NCBI GenBank assembly: GCA_963714425.1 | Contig: CAVQOI010000004.1 | Location: 372,001 to 436,000 of the forward strand | Origin: DATCYX01 sp963714425 | GTDB lineage: Bacteria; Chloroflexota; Anaerolineae; Anaerolineales; UBA4823 | Reading direction: 5' to 3' | Length of the DNA stretch: 64,000 bases | In this document: piece by piece, positions 24,343 through 33,487 of the stretch | How positions within the stretch are numbered: the first letter of the stretch is position 1 | Layout of the letters: each line of letters opens with the position of its first letter | Notes under the pieces: generated by a model | Databases searched by the model: none | Told to the model about the DNA's origin: nothing | The model's input: only the letters and a program-made list of their open reading frames with translations | Made by a program: the position numbers and the translations under genes

Positions 24343-26142
24343 ATGCAACCTGCAATCATTGACCTTGAAAAGCTGTTGAGCACCCCTTACGTCGATCCGG
24401 ACCATCCCTTCGCAATCTCCCCGGATGGCTCCCGAGTGGCATTCTCATGGAATCCGAGCGGGCAATGGGAGATCTATGAGCTGGCATGGGATGGCGCCTC
24501 AGCTCCCACGCAAATTTCGCGCGGTGCAGGAAGTAAGTTTTCGCCGCGATACTCCCCAGGTGGTGAACGACTGGCTTACGCTGTGGATTTCGACGGCGGC
24601 GAGAACTTCCGCCTGTTCATCCACGATTTCTCCAATGGCGCACAAACTGACCTGACTCCAACCGACCCTGGCGCACTGCAGCCCTGTTTTGCCTGGTCTC
24701 CTAACGGCGATCAAATCGCGTTTCTCTCCAATCGCTCCGGCGTCTTCAAGACATACATCTTACCCGCTAGCGGTGGAGCCGATCGAATGGTTCTGGACAC
24801 ATCCTACCCGGATACAAAGGTTCATTGGTCTCCGACCGGGAGGTGGCTGCTGGTCGTCGCCGAGACAACAGGCTCGGATTTCGGAGCATTCGTGGTTGCG
24901 GCAGATGGGAAGGTGGCGGAGCAAATCTCGGATGAAAGTGGACCACTGAGCGCCATCGACGCGCGCTGGTCGCCTGATGGCCGCAAGATCGCCTTCGCCT
25001 CGAACGCACGCGGGGTGTACGATATCGCCATCTACACGCTGCAATCCACAGTTGTCACCTGGCTCACCCAGGGGAGCGGGGTGAAGTACTCCCCAGCCTG
25101 GTCTCCAGACGGCAAACAATTGGTGTATGTCCATTGCGAAGACGCAGTGAGCCATCTGGTGGTGCTCGATCTGGAAAGCAACGTCTCAAGCAAGTACCAG
25201 GTCGAGCTCGGACTGCACTTCACCCCCGAATTCACCCCACAAGGCGATGCAATCGTATGCGTATTCGATAATCCGCGCCTGCCAGACGATCTATGGCGCA
25301 TATCACTGGCGGATGGATCAGCGCAACAGCTCACCCAGTCCCTGCTACCCGAGCTGCGGGATGAGAGCTTCGCCATGCCCGAGGTGATCCGTTATCCCGG
25401 ATTAGATGGCGTGCCTGTACCTGCCCTGTTGTACAAACCGCCCAACCTCAAGAGCCCGTCTCCCGGGATTGTTCTTGTGCATGGCGGTCCAAACTGGCGC
25501 TACGATATGATGTGGTACCCGCTGGCTCAGCACATGCTCAGTCGTGGTTGGGTGGTACTGCTCCCCAATTATCGTGGCTCGACTGGCTACGGGCGCGATT
25601 GGCAATACGCCAGCCGCTACGATCAAGGGGGGGTGGATACGCGCGATGTAGTTGCTGGAGCCCATTACCTGGTGCAGACAGGCCTGGTGGACCCGCAGCG
25701 TATTGCCGTCACCGGAAGGAGCCATGGCGGATATCTCACCATGACCGCGCTCACCCAGTATCCGCAGGTCTGGGCAGCCGGCTCAGCGGTGGTGCCGTTC
25801 CTGAACTGGTTTACATCGCACGCCAACTCGCGTGACGATCTGCAGCATTGGGACCGGGAGAATTTCGGCGATCCTGTCAAGGATCACGACATGTGGTACG
25901 AGCGGTCGCCATTCTTCTTTCTCGACCTCGTGAACGCGCCCGTGCAACTCATATGTGGCGCTAACGATCCGCGCTGCCCAGCCAGCGAATCAATTGCTGC
26001 ACGAGATGCGCTGATGGCTTTGGGAAAGCCAGTGGATTTTCACCTTTACTCAGATGAGGGGCACATCTTTCTCAAGACAGAAAATGTCCTGGATGCTGAA
26101 ATGCGCCGCATCGATTTCCTGGCATCCATCCTAGAGCGTTAG
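24343..26142 (+). CDS. S9-family prolyl-oligopeptidase-like serine hydrolase
   Basis: The 599-residue enzyme has an N-terminal beta-propeller made of PD40/WD40-like blades ('ISPDGSRVAFSW', 'SPTGRWLLVV', 'WSPDGRKIAF', 'WSPDGKQLVY') across about 20-340. An alpha/beta-hydrolase domain follows at about 350-599. The catalytic triad is probably S460 (GRSHGGYL), D542 (GANDPRCP) and H574 (EGHIFLK). No signal peptide is visible, so it should be cytoplasmic. In this cluster it may cleave a peptide, amide or ester conjugate to release a methylated amino compound. Acylaminoacyl-peptidase activity is the usual annotation but is not proven by sequence. Confidence 0.9.
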   Translation: MQPAIIDLEKLLSTPYVDPDHPFAISPDGSRVAFSWNPSGQWEIYELAWDGASAPTQISRGAGSKFSPRYSPGGERLAYAVDFDGGENFRLFIHDFSNGAQTDLTPTDPGALQPCFAWSPNGDQIAFLSNRSGVFKTYILPASGGADRMVLDTSYPDTKVHWSPTGRWLLVVAETTGSDFGAFVVAADGKVAEQISDESGPLSAIDARWSPDGRKIAFASNARGVYDIAIYTLQSTVVTWLTQGSGVKYSPAWSPDGKQLVYVHCEDAVSHLVVLDLESNVSSKYQVELGLHFTPEFTPQGDAIVCVFDNPRLPDDLWRISLADGSAQQLTQSLLPELRDESFAMPEVIRYPGLDGVPVPALLYKPPNLKSPSPGIVLVHGGPNWRYDMMWYPLAQHMLSRGWVVLLPNYRGSTGYGRDWQYASRYDQGGVDTRDVVAGAHYLVQTGLVDPQRIAVTGRSHGGYLTMTALTQYPQVWAAGSAVVPFLNWFTSHANSRDDLQHWDRENFGDPVKDHDMWYERSPFFFLDLVNAPVQLICGANDPRCPASESIAARDALMALGKPVDFHLYSDEGHIFLKTENVLDAEMRRIDFLASILER

Positions 26143-26211
26143 AAATTCGCCCTTATCCTGCTCGGAAGGGGTTCCTAGTTCCCTTCTATACGTTGAATCC
26201 GAAAAAGGCAT

Positions 26212-27627
26212 ATGTCGATGATAAGCTTATCCGTCCTCTCCCCAACCGAAATCGAAGACATCCACCATGCCACGCTGCGCATCCTGAGCGAGACGGGAAT
26301 CGTTTGTACCCAACCTCAAGCGCGCGAGTTGCTGACTGCCAACAGTGCAAAGATCGATGGCGACCGCATCTTATTACCTCCCGACCTGGTGGAGAATGCA
26401 ATTGCCAGATGTACCGGCAAGGTGCGCTTGGTGAGCCGCAATGGCGCTGACTGCATTCTGGGCGATGGCAGTCTGCATTGGCACAACCTGGGCGGGGCAC
26501 GCGACGTGTATGACCCGTTATCTGGAAAACGGCGAAAAGCGTTGCTACAAGATGTTCGCAATAGCACCCGGCTGCTGGATGCCCTCGACCAGGTGACCAC
26601 AATCACCCCGTTCTTTACCCCGCAGGATGTTCCCGGGGCGGTCATGTCACTTGCCATGTACCGCCACACGCTGTCGCACACCACAAAAGTGGTTCACGGG
26701 CCGGGCGTGCAGACAGCCGCAGAAGTGCGCTACGCGCATCGAATGGCGTCTGTTATCGGCTTGCCTGAGGAGCTGCTCTCGTTGAGCGTTTCGCCCGTCA
26801 GCCCTTTGAAATTCCCGGAGCACGAGGTGACTGCAATCCTGGAAATCGCCAGGCTGGAGCTCACATTTGCGCCGCTCCCCTGTCCCACGGCTGGCACCAC
26901 CGCGCCGCTATCCCTCGCAGGCGCACTGGCGCAGCAAAACGCGGAAGTACTGGCTGCTATCGTCCTGGCGCAGCTGGCTCAACCCGGACTGCCCATCGTT
27001 TATTGCGGGCGGCTGGCGATGATGGAGCCGCGCAGCGGGCTATCTGTTTGGGGAGGCGTTGAGCTTGGCCTTGCCTCAGCTGCTACTGTGCAGATGGGTC
27101 ATCGTTACGGCCTGCCAGTCAACGTGTATGGTTTAGCTACCAATTCGCACGTGCTGGATATCCAATCAGGCTACGAGCGCGCCCTCAATGCTGTGATCCC
27201 TGCCCTGGCAGGCGCGGACGAGCTCTCGGGCATTGGAGAGATGGAGGCAGGTGTATTGAGCTCTTACGCCCAAATGGTGTGCGACAACGAATTGGCTGCC
27301 AGTGTGCGCCGTTTGCGGCGTGGGATCGAAGCTACTGAAGATGCCATGGCAGTTGACGTCATCGCCAGTGTCATGCGCGGCTCGCGCAACTTCTTGGGGC
27401 AAAAGCACACCAGCCGCTACTTACGCTCCGGAGAGATGCTGCTGACGCATCTGGCTGAGCGTGGCTCGTGGGAGAGCTATGAGGCAAGCGGGCAGGTGGG
27501 GATGGCAGAGCGCGCCCAGGCTGAAGCAGAGCGCCTGCTGCGCGAACACACTGTCCCACCCTTAAGGGAAGAGCAGGAGCGAGAACTGGACGCCCTCCTT
27601 GAACAGGCTTTACACGAACTTGGATGA
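26212..27627 (+). CDS. MttB-superfamily corrinoid methyltransferase, paralogue 4
   Basis: This 471-residue protein (ATG at 26212; a second ATG two codons later is possible) keeps the MttB N-terminal helices (EIEDIHHATLRILSETGI), the 'DVYDPLSGKRRKALLQDV' block and the barrel. It is the most divergent in the C-terminal motif, which reads 'MRGSRNFLGQKHTSRYLR' instead of GPGGxFL. No amber codon interrupts it. It lies between the S9 hydrolase and the M20 amidohydrolase, so its substrate may be released by one of those enzymes. Confidence 0.87.
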   Translation: MSMISLSVLSPTEIEDIHHATLRILSETGIVCTQPQARELLTANSAKIDGDRILLPPDLVENAIARCTGKVRLVSRNGADCILGDGSLHWHNLGGARDVYDPLSGKRRKALLQDVRNSTRLLDALDQVTTITPFFTPQDVPGAVMSLAMYRHTLSHTTKVVHGPGVQTAAEVRYAHRMASVIGLPEELLSLSVSPVSPLKFPEHEVTAILEIARLELTFAPLPCPTAGTTAPLSLAGALAQQNAEVLAAIVLAQLAQPGLPIVYCGRLAMMEPRSGLSVWGGVELGLASAATVQMGHRYGLPVNVYGLATNSHVLDIQSGYERALNAVIPALAGADELSGIGEMEAGVLSSYAQMVCDNELAASVRRLRRGIEATEDAMAVDVIASVMRGSRNFLGQKHTSRYLRSGEMLLTHLAERGSWESYEASGQVGMAERAQAEAERLLREHTVPPLREEQERELDALLEQALHELG

Positions 27628-27642
27628 TCAACAGGACTTGAG

Positions 27643-28806
27643 ATGCTAACAAAAACACAACAACTCGAACAGCAACTCGTAGAATGGCGGCGCGATTTTC
27701 ACATGCACCCTGAGCTGGGCTTTCAGGAACGGCGCACAGCTGCTCGTGTGGCTGAGGTGCTAACACAGATGGGCTGGAGCGTGCGCACAGGAGTCGGGCG
27801 CACCGGTGTGGTCGGCGAAATGGGCTCGGGATCTCCGCGCATCGCTCTTCGGGCTGATATGGACGCCTTGCCCATCCAGGAGGCGAACGATCGTCCCTAC
27901 GCTTCTCTCACCCCCGGCTTAATGCACGCCTGCGGTCATGATTCCCACGTAGCCATGGCCCTGGGAGTTGCCTCCCTTCTGAAGGATGAAACCTTTCCGG
28001 GAGCCGTGCGCTTGTTCTTCCAGCCCGCCGAAGAAGTGGGTGATGAGGAGGGAATCAGCGGCGCGCCGCGCATGATTGAAGATGGCGCCATGGAGGGCGT
28101 GGACATGGTTCTGTCGCTTCACGTGGACGCCCACAGCCCGGTAGGCAAGATCCGTGTGAGTGCAGGGCCGTCCTCAGCCGGTGTGGACACTTACTTCGGC
28201 ACGATCACCGGCAAAGGCGGGCATGGCGCGCGCCCGCACGAGACTGTGGACCCGTTCTATCTCAGCGCTCACATTATCCTGGCATTGAACGGGATCATCT
28301 CACGTCGCCTGGACCCGTTCCACCCCGCAGTGGTGAGTATTGGCAGGATTCATGGCGGAGATGCGGAGAACGTCATCCCCGACCAGGTCGACATATCGGG
28401 CACAATCCGATTCATGCAGCCTGACGTGCGCCAGCAAATCCATGACGAAATCCGCCGCGCCTTTGAGATCGCTCGCACACTGGGCGGAAATTATTCGTTG
28501 ACCTTCGAGACCGGCGGCATGCCTATGATTAATGACCCCCGAGCAGTTGAACTGATCACCCAGGCGGCTTCCAGCTTGATCGGTGCACAGAATGTGCTGC
28601 CTCAAATTGCCACGATGGGCGCAGAAGATTTCGGTTGCTTCACCGACATAGCGCCAGGTGCCATGTTCAGCCTGGGGGCGCGCATCGAAGGCGATGAACG
28701 CCAGCACCACAACCCGCGCTTCGATATTGACGAGGGGAGCCTGCCCATCGGCACGGCAATTTTGGCAGAAGCAACCTTGCGCTACCTGCGCCAGGCAGCT
28801 TCATAG
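27643..28806 (+). CDS. M20-family amidohydrolase / carboxypeptidase
   Basis: The 387-residue protein is a metal-dependent amide hydrolase of the IAA-amino acid/hippurate hydrolase type. Conserved parts are 'DFHMHPELGFQE', 'ADMDALPIQE', 'HACGHDSH' (C97, H99 as metal ligands) and 'QPAEEVG' (catalytic Glu). A dimerisation 'satellite' domain spans about 180-290. It begins 15 nt after MttB paralogue 4. Its relatives remove acyl groups from N-acyl amino acids, so it could release a free amine or amino acid for the pathway. Substrate unknown. Confidence 0.92.
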   Translation: MLTKTQQLEQQLVEWRRDFHMHPELGFQERRTAARVAEVLTQMGWSVRTGVGRTGVVGEMGSGSPRIALRADMDALPIQEANDRPYASLTPGLMHACGHDSHVAMALGVASLLKDETFPGAVRLFFQPAEEVGDEEGISGAPRMIEDGAMEGVDMVLSLHVDAHSPVGKIRVSAGPSSAGVDTYFGTITGKGGHGARPHETVDPFYLSAHIILALNGIISRRLDPFHPAVVSIGRIHGGDAENVIPDQVDISGTIRFMQPDVRQQIHDEIRRAFEIARTLGGNYSLTFETGGMPMINDPRAVELITQAASSLIGAQNVLPQIATMGAEDFGCFTDIAPGAMFSLGARIEGDERQHHNPRFDIDEGSLPIGTAILAEATLRYLRQAAS

Positions 28807-28920
28807 AACGCTCACCTTTTTTACCCGCCGGACACTGATTGTCAATCCCTGCTCTCATCCCCATGGAATAGGAACTTGCCCCCCACCCCGCAAAGGAACA
28901 CGGATACAATTACAAACACG

Positions 28921-30354
28921 ATGAGCAAACCAACTACCGTTCGACCGAGCATCACCGTTCTCTCCCCGGAACACATCGAGCAGGTGCACAACCAGGCGCT
29001 TGACATACTGAAGCGCGTTGGACTGCGCGTGGATTCCCCGAAAGCTGCTGGCGTGCTTCGAAAATCCGAAGGTGTAACGTTTCTGGCAGACGACCACGCC
29101 ACTTTCCAGCCAGAACTGGTAGAGTGGGCTATTACGACCTCGCCCACAACGCTCGAGGTCTTCAACCGCAGCGGTGAGCACCGCTTCTCGCTCGGCGCGG
29201 ACCGAGCGCGCTTCGGCGTGGGAGTGACCAACCTGTATTACCAGGACCCTGGCAATGACGAGATTTCCCCGTTTACCCGCCCGCTGCTGGCTCGCTCTGT
29301 GCGCCTGGGGGATGCATTGCCCGCCTTTGATGTGGTATCAACCATCGGAATCTTGCGCGATGTGGGTCCAAAGCTGGCTGACCTGTACGCCATCCTGGAG
29401 ATGGTCGCCAATACCACCAAGCCGCTGGTGCTGCTGGTGTCTGACCCGGCCCAGTTTGCCCCAGGCTTGGACATGCTGGAAAGCATGCGCGGCGAATTCG
29501 CAGAAAAGCCATTCACGATCCCCTACTTCAACCCCGTCTCGCCCTTAATCCTGAACAGCGAGACGTCCGATAAGATGATCACAGCCATCGAGCGCGGCCT
29601 GCCATTTATATACTCGAATTATGGGATGGTCGGCATGTCCACACCGATCACGCCTGCCGGAACGCTGGCGCTGCTGGTTGCCGAACTCTTAGCCGGACTG
29701 GTCTTCAGCCAGCTTGTCCGCCCGGGTACGCCAGTGATCCTGGGCAGCTTACCGGCATACTTCGACATGAAGACCATGGTGGACTTCTACGACCCGCAAA
29801 CCATGTTGCTCAATCTGGCGTGCGCCGAGATGATGGCGCACTACAAGATCCCGCACGCCGGTACGTCGGGCAGCGGCAATGGCTGGGGCGGCGACCTGCT
29901 TGCTGCTGGCGCCCTGTGGACGAACCACCTGACTGCCTGCCTGGGTGTGGTTGGGCTGGCGCCATTCGTGGGCGGAGCGCTGGCCTCCAAGGTCTTCTCC
30001 CCAAATGCAGTTGTGTATTCAAACGAGATCATCGAGCAAGCATTGACCTTCGCCCAGGGCTTCGCTGTAGATGAGGAAGCATCCGCCATGGACGATATCC
30101 TGGAAGCCGGCCCCGGGGGGCATTTCTTGATGACGGATCGCACCTACAACATGTTCCGCACTGCGTACCACACCAGCAGCATCTTTCCACGTTGGGGTCT
30201 GGAAAAATGGCAGGAGGAAGGCCAGCCCAGAGCTGAAGACATCTTGCGCCAGCGCACCCTGCAACTCATTGAGGAACACGAGCCACCTGGGGATAGGGAA
30301 GAGTTAATGGTGAGGGGTGAGGAGTACATCCAGAAGTATCAAGGGAACGCTTGA
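28921..30354 (+). CDS. MttB-superfamily corrinoid methyltransferase, paralogue 5
   Basis: The 477-residue protein starts at the ATG at 28921 (MSKPTTVRPSITVLS); the 114 nt before it hold nothing recognised. It has the MttB order of motifs, including 'VGVTNLYYQDPGNDEIS', 'GTSGSGNGWGGDLLAAG' and the C-terminal 'AGPGGHFLMTDRTYNMFR'. There is no in-frame amber codon. It is the last gene of the cluster; its stop codon lies inside a perfect 8-bp inverted repeat. It seems closest in style to paralogues 1 and 3. Confidence 0.89.
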   Translation: MSKPTTVRPSITVLSPEHIEQVHNQALDILKRVGLRVDSPKAAGVLRKSEGVTFLADDHATFQPELVEWAITTSPTTLEVFNRSGEHRFSLGADRARFGVGVTNLYYQDPGNDEISPFTRPLLARSVRLGDALPAFDVVSTIGILRDVGPKLADLYAILEMVANTTKPLVLLVSDPAQFAPGLDMLESMRGEFAEKPFTIPYFNPVSPLILNSETSDKMITAIERGLPFIYSNYGMVGMSTPITPAGTLALLVAELLAGLVFSQLVRPGTPVILGSLPAYFDMKTMVDFYDPQTMLLNLACAEMMAHYKIPHAGTSGSGNGWGGDLLAAGALWTNHLTACLGVVGLAPFVGGALASKVFSPNAVVYSNEIIEQALTFAQGFAVDEEASAMDDILEAGPGGHFLMTDRTYNMFRTAYHTSSIFPRWGLEKWQEEGQPRAEDILRQRTLQLIEEHEPPGDREELMVRGEEYIQKYQGNA

Positions 30355-30370
30355 CCAGGGTGCCTGGTCA
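30352..30370. promoter_or_regulatory. inverted repeat at end of methyltransferase cluster
   Basis: TGACCAGG (30352-30359) and CCTGGTCA (30363-30370) form a perfect 8-bp inverted repeat around GTG. The left arm contains the stop codon of MttB paralogue 5. With no T-run after it, it looks more like an operator for the next gene (its extended -10 box starts 9 nt further) than a terminator. Confidence 0.45.
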
Positions 30371-30379
30371 CGTAACTGA

Positions 30380-30388
30380 TGCTATAAT
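30380..30388 (+). promoter_or_regulatory. extended -10 promoter of the two-kinase gene
   Basis: TGCTATAAT is a perfect extended -10 element (TGN-TATAAT). The predicted transcript would start about 12 nt before the ATG at 30408. A -35 box is not apparent, which extended -10 promoters can tolerate. Confidence 0.5.
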
Positions 30389-30407
30389 CTCCCATCCAGG
30401 ACAAATT

Positions 30408-33400
30408 ATGCTCAACGTTAACGAAATCGCTGTAGGACAGCGATCCATGTGGTATATGCGCGAGAAGCTGGGCGAAGGGGACGCCGGCGAAGTATACCGC
30501 GTCGAGTTGACCCTGGAGGGCAAGCAGGCGATCCTCAAGCGCCCGCGCAAAGGCGCCTTCGCCAGCGACGCTCTGCGCCAGGCAGGCCAGATCCGCTCCG
30601 AGGGGGCTATCTTGAAGTCCTTACAGAGCCTGACCTATCCTGATCCTGCGATCTACCTAAAAACGCCTGACCTCCTCGACCAGAGCAAACCCAAAGATGG
30701 CGTGGGTGAAGGCTTCTTCATCGTCATCGAACGCGCCAGTGGCTTCGACCTGCGCAGATTACAGCACATCGCACACTCCAGCCAGCTGGAAGGCATATCC
30801 AATGGGCTAAGCGATGCAGATCGTTTTTTTCTCGAGGCAATTGCCCGGCACGGTAAGATTCCAGAAGCCCTGCTGGTGCGCTCCCTTCTGGGTGCCATCC
30901 AGATGATGGAGGCAGTCCATGCTGGCATGGTTTCAGAGGAGGGGGCATCCATCCACGGAATCCTGTGGAACGACGTCAAGCCCGAGCATCTGTTCTGGGA
31001 CCCAGAACACAGACGTATGACGGTGATCGATTGGGGCAACAGCCAGCTATTGGAAGCCGATAAAGCTACCAGAGACCGGCGCTACACAATCAATGACGAT
31101 TACCGCCAGTTTCTCGAGGAGATGGGCGCTTTGCTATCTGAAGCTTGCCCTCCCCTGTACAAACGCCTGCAATGGCCTACCGGCGTCGAAGCGTACAACG
31201 CCTACACGCAAGAGATCGCCCCGCTCAAGGAACGCCTGGAATCCATGAATACCAAGGTGATCGGGGATTTACACAAGCTACGCGAACAAGAACAACGCTT
31301 GACCAGCGGTACGCGCGTGAAGCCTGAACATATCGGGCGTTTGCAAGACCTGCAGGGACGCATCCTGCTGGCTGGGGAGATGCCTGATTTTGCCGGCGCG
31401 CGCAATTTGTTTACACGCATCCTGCTCAAACTGGCAACACAGGCAGATCTGCAATCCTTCGGGGAGATATGCAACAAAGCAGCTGGTTTGCCAGGCTCTG
31501 ATCCGGAACAATGGCAACTGCTGGCCGATATTCACCAAATCACTCTCGATCTAAGTCCCGCGCAGGCGGAGGAGCTGCAACCGGCAATCTCACAAGCCCT
31601 CTCAGCGGGCGTCGCCGGCGACTGGCCAACAGCCCTTTGGGAGCTGGCTGCCATGATCGGCAGTGCGCCCCTTCCCGCCTGGTGGGAACACATCAGCCAG
31701 GGAGTTCGTCGTGTGTACCTGAAGATCAGCCCGGATGCGCTACCTCCTGCGGTTCAGGTCAGGCGCATCTTCTACACCTTGCAGCAGACTATTCGAGAGA
31801 TGCGCGACCAGCAACCGTCATCCACTTCCGCAGGAGACATGCAGTCTGATGAGAATCTGCATACCTATGAGCGCCTGCTGAAAATCCTCCAGGAGGAAGC
31901 GGTTAAGAAGTGGAAAGAGGTCGATCCCGCCCCGCCCAATGCTGGGATCGGATATGCCGAGTTCAGTGGCTTCCTGGAAGAAATCGAAGCTATCGCACCA
32001 GGAACGAAAGACAATCTGGAAAAAAGCCTGGCCCAACCCAGGGCGCAAGCTGAGATTGTCATGGACGCCTGGGAGCGCAAGGAATTCGAGCAGGCGCGCA
32101 AGGCTTTGCGCACGCTCTTGCTCTGGGACCCTGAGCGGCGCCGGCTGCTTTCGGCAGATCGCGCCTTGAACGCCGCACCACAATGGTTATCGCGCATCAA
32201 GCAAGGGGCAGGAGCGGATGAGCCCTTCTACGACTACATCACATCCATCGAGCTGGATGGTCGCCGCCTGCGCAACCGGATCGGACCTGCAGGTTGGCTG
32301 GATACGACCCTGGATGCCCTCAAACGCCTGCGCAAGGGCTCCAAATATGCCGACCTGATCATGGAGCATCCTGAAGTGCTGAACGAGATCCCCTGGCTGA
32401 ACGAGTATCGCTCGCGCGAAGTGCTCTCGCTTCCTCGCAGCCAGCCCTTGCGCCTGGAGAGAGATCTCACCGGTGCCGCTGTCGGCAGCCTGATTCGCGG
32501 GGTAGTGGAGGGTAAGCTCGGCCTGGCTCGAGAGATGCAGCTCGGTGAGCCGTTGGATGTGTGGGTGCCTGAAGCGCGCGGCTCATCGGCGCGCGTTTTC
32601 GCAGGTCTGCTTCAACGACCAGCAGGCAAACCAGCCGATGTGGCTGTGAAAGTAATGCGCCCCGACCGGGTGGAATACGCACTGCCGCTCTTCCGTGAGG
32701 AAGCACACGTGCTCACCCTGCTCCGAGATGTACCCGGAATCACGGCGCTGGTAGAATGTGGTTTCATGCGCCTGGAGAAAGCCAGTGAATTTCCCAGCGA
32801 CGAAGATCGCAGCCCAATAGGGAATTCTGGCGGTGAGGTCGTGCGCTTTGGCGTGGAGGAGACACAGAACTTTCTGGCATCCATGGACCGCTACCTGGGC
32901 CAAGACTGGATGCCTTATCTCGCCCTGGTGCGGAGAGATCACGAGCACAATCTGCTCAAATATTGCGATGCTGGCTTTACGCACGGCTGGTTCCTGCCCT
33001 TGCGCGAAAGCCTGCTGCTCTCGATCCAGATCTGCGATATCCTACAAAATGCACATGAGCGGAACATCGTCTATCGCGACCACAAAATTCTGCATTATTA
33101 TTGGGACCCGGATACCCAGGGTGTGGTCATGATCGATTGGAACATCGCCAAGCGACAGCCAGAAGGCATATCCGACGCAGAGCGACTCTTCGATGTGGTT
33201 CAGTTTGGAGCCAGAGCGCTGCACCACATCCTCACAGGTCGACCCGCGGCAGGCGCCCTCCCCATAGGTCCGAACCGCCCGGATGAGATCGAGCAAAGCG
33301 CCTTATCCTATCCGGTCAGCTGGACATTCGACGACGAGCGGCTGCCTAACCAGGTCAAAGAGATCATTGAGCAAGCCCTCAACCAGGGGTATCCAAACTT

Positions 33401-33467
33401 GAGAGATCTTCGTAACGACCTGGCACACGTATATGCACAAATCTCCGGCAACCAGCCAGCCGGCTAA
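30408..33467 (+). CDS. protein with two atypical Ser/Thr-kinase-like domains
   Basis: The 1,019-residue protein has a kinase-like domain at each end. The first (about 1-290) shows a Gly-rich loop (LGEGDAGEVY), a Lys strand (AILKRP), a catalytic loop written WNDVKPEHLFWD and a DFG position written DWG. The second (about 700-1019) has VAVKVMRP, YRDHKILHYYWD (about residue 888) and DWN. In both, the catalytic Asp and Lys are kept, Asn of the HRDxKxxN loop is His, and Phe of DFG is Trp. The middle 400 residues are helical and of unknown function. The ATG at 30408 is preferred over an upstream GTG-like opening. The TPR-like gene follows 20 nt later. Confidence 0.8.
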   Translation: MLNVNEIAVGQRSMWYMREKLGEGDAGEVYRVELTLEGKQAILKRPRKGAFASDALRQAGQIRSEGAILKSLQSLTYPDPAIYLKTPDLLDQSKPKDGVGEGFFIVIERASGFDLRRLQHIAHSSQLEGISNGLSDADRFFLEAIARHGKIPEALLVRSLLGAIQMMEAVHAGMVSEEGASIHGILWNDVKPEHLFWDPEHRRMTVIDWGNSQLLEADKATRDRRYTINDDYRQFLEEMGALLSEACPPLYKRLQWPTGVEAYNAYTQEIAPLKERLESMNTKVIGDLHKLREQEQRLTSGTRVKPEHIGRLQDLQGRILLAGEMPDFAGARNLFTRILLKLATQADLQSFGEICNKAAGLPGSDPEQWQLLADIHQITLDLSPAQAEELQPAISQALSAGVAGDWPTALWELAAMIGSAPLPAWWEHISQGVRRVYLKISPDALPPAVQVRRIFYTLQQTIREMRDQQPSSTSAGDMQSDENLHTYERLLKILQEEAVKKWKEVDPAPPNAGIGYAEFSGFLEEIEAIAPGTKDNLEKSLAQPRAQAEIVMDAWERKEFEQARKALRTLLLWDPERRRLLSADRALNAAPQWLSRIKQGAGADEPFYDYITSIELDGRRLRNRIGPAGWLDTTLDALKRLRKGSKYADLIMEHPEVLNEIPWLNEYRSREVLSLPRSQPLRLERDLTGAAVGSLIRGVVEGKLGLAREMQLGEPLDVWVPEARGSSARVFAGLLQRPAGKPADVAVKVMRPDRVEYALPLFREEAHVLTLLRDVPGITALVECGFMRLEKASEFPSDEDRSPIGNSGGEVVRFGVEETQNFLASMDRYLGQDWMPYLALVRRDHEHNLLKYCDAGFTHGWFLPLRESLLLSIQICDILQNAHERNIVYRDHKILHYYWDPDTQGVVMIDWNIAKRQPEGISDAERLFDVVQFGARALHHILTGRPAAGALPIGPNRPDEIEQSALSYPVSWTFDDERLPNQVKEIIEQALNQGYPNLRDLRNDLAHVYAQISGNQPAG

Positions 33468-33487
33468 ATCCCTGAAGGCAATTCTCC

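Noticed and set aside
14566..30354. Pyrrolysine (amber readthrough) in the MttB genes
   Set aside because: Each of the five frames runs without an internal TAG, so no pyrrolysine is needed.
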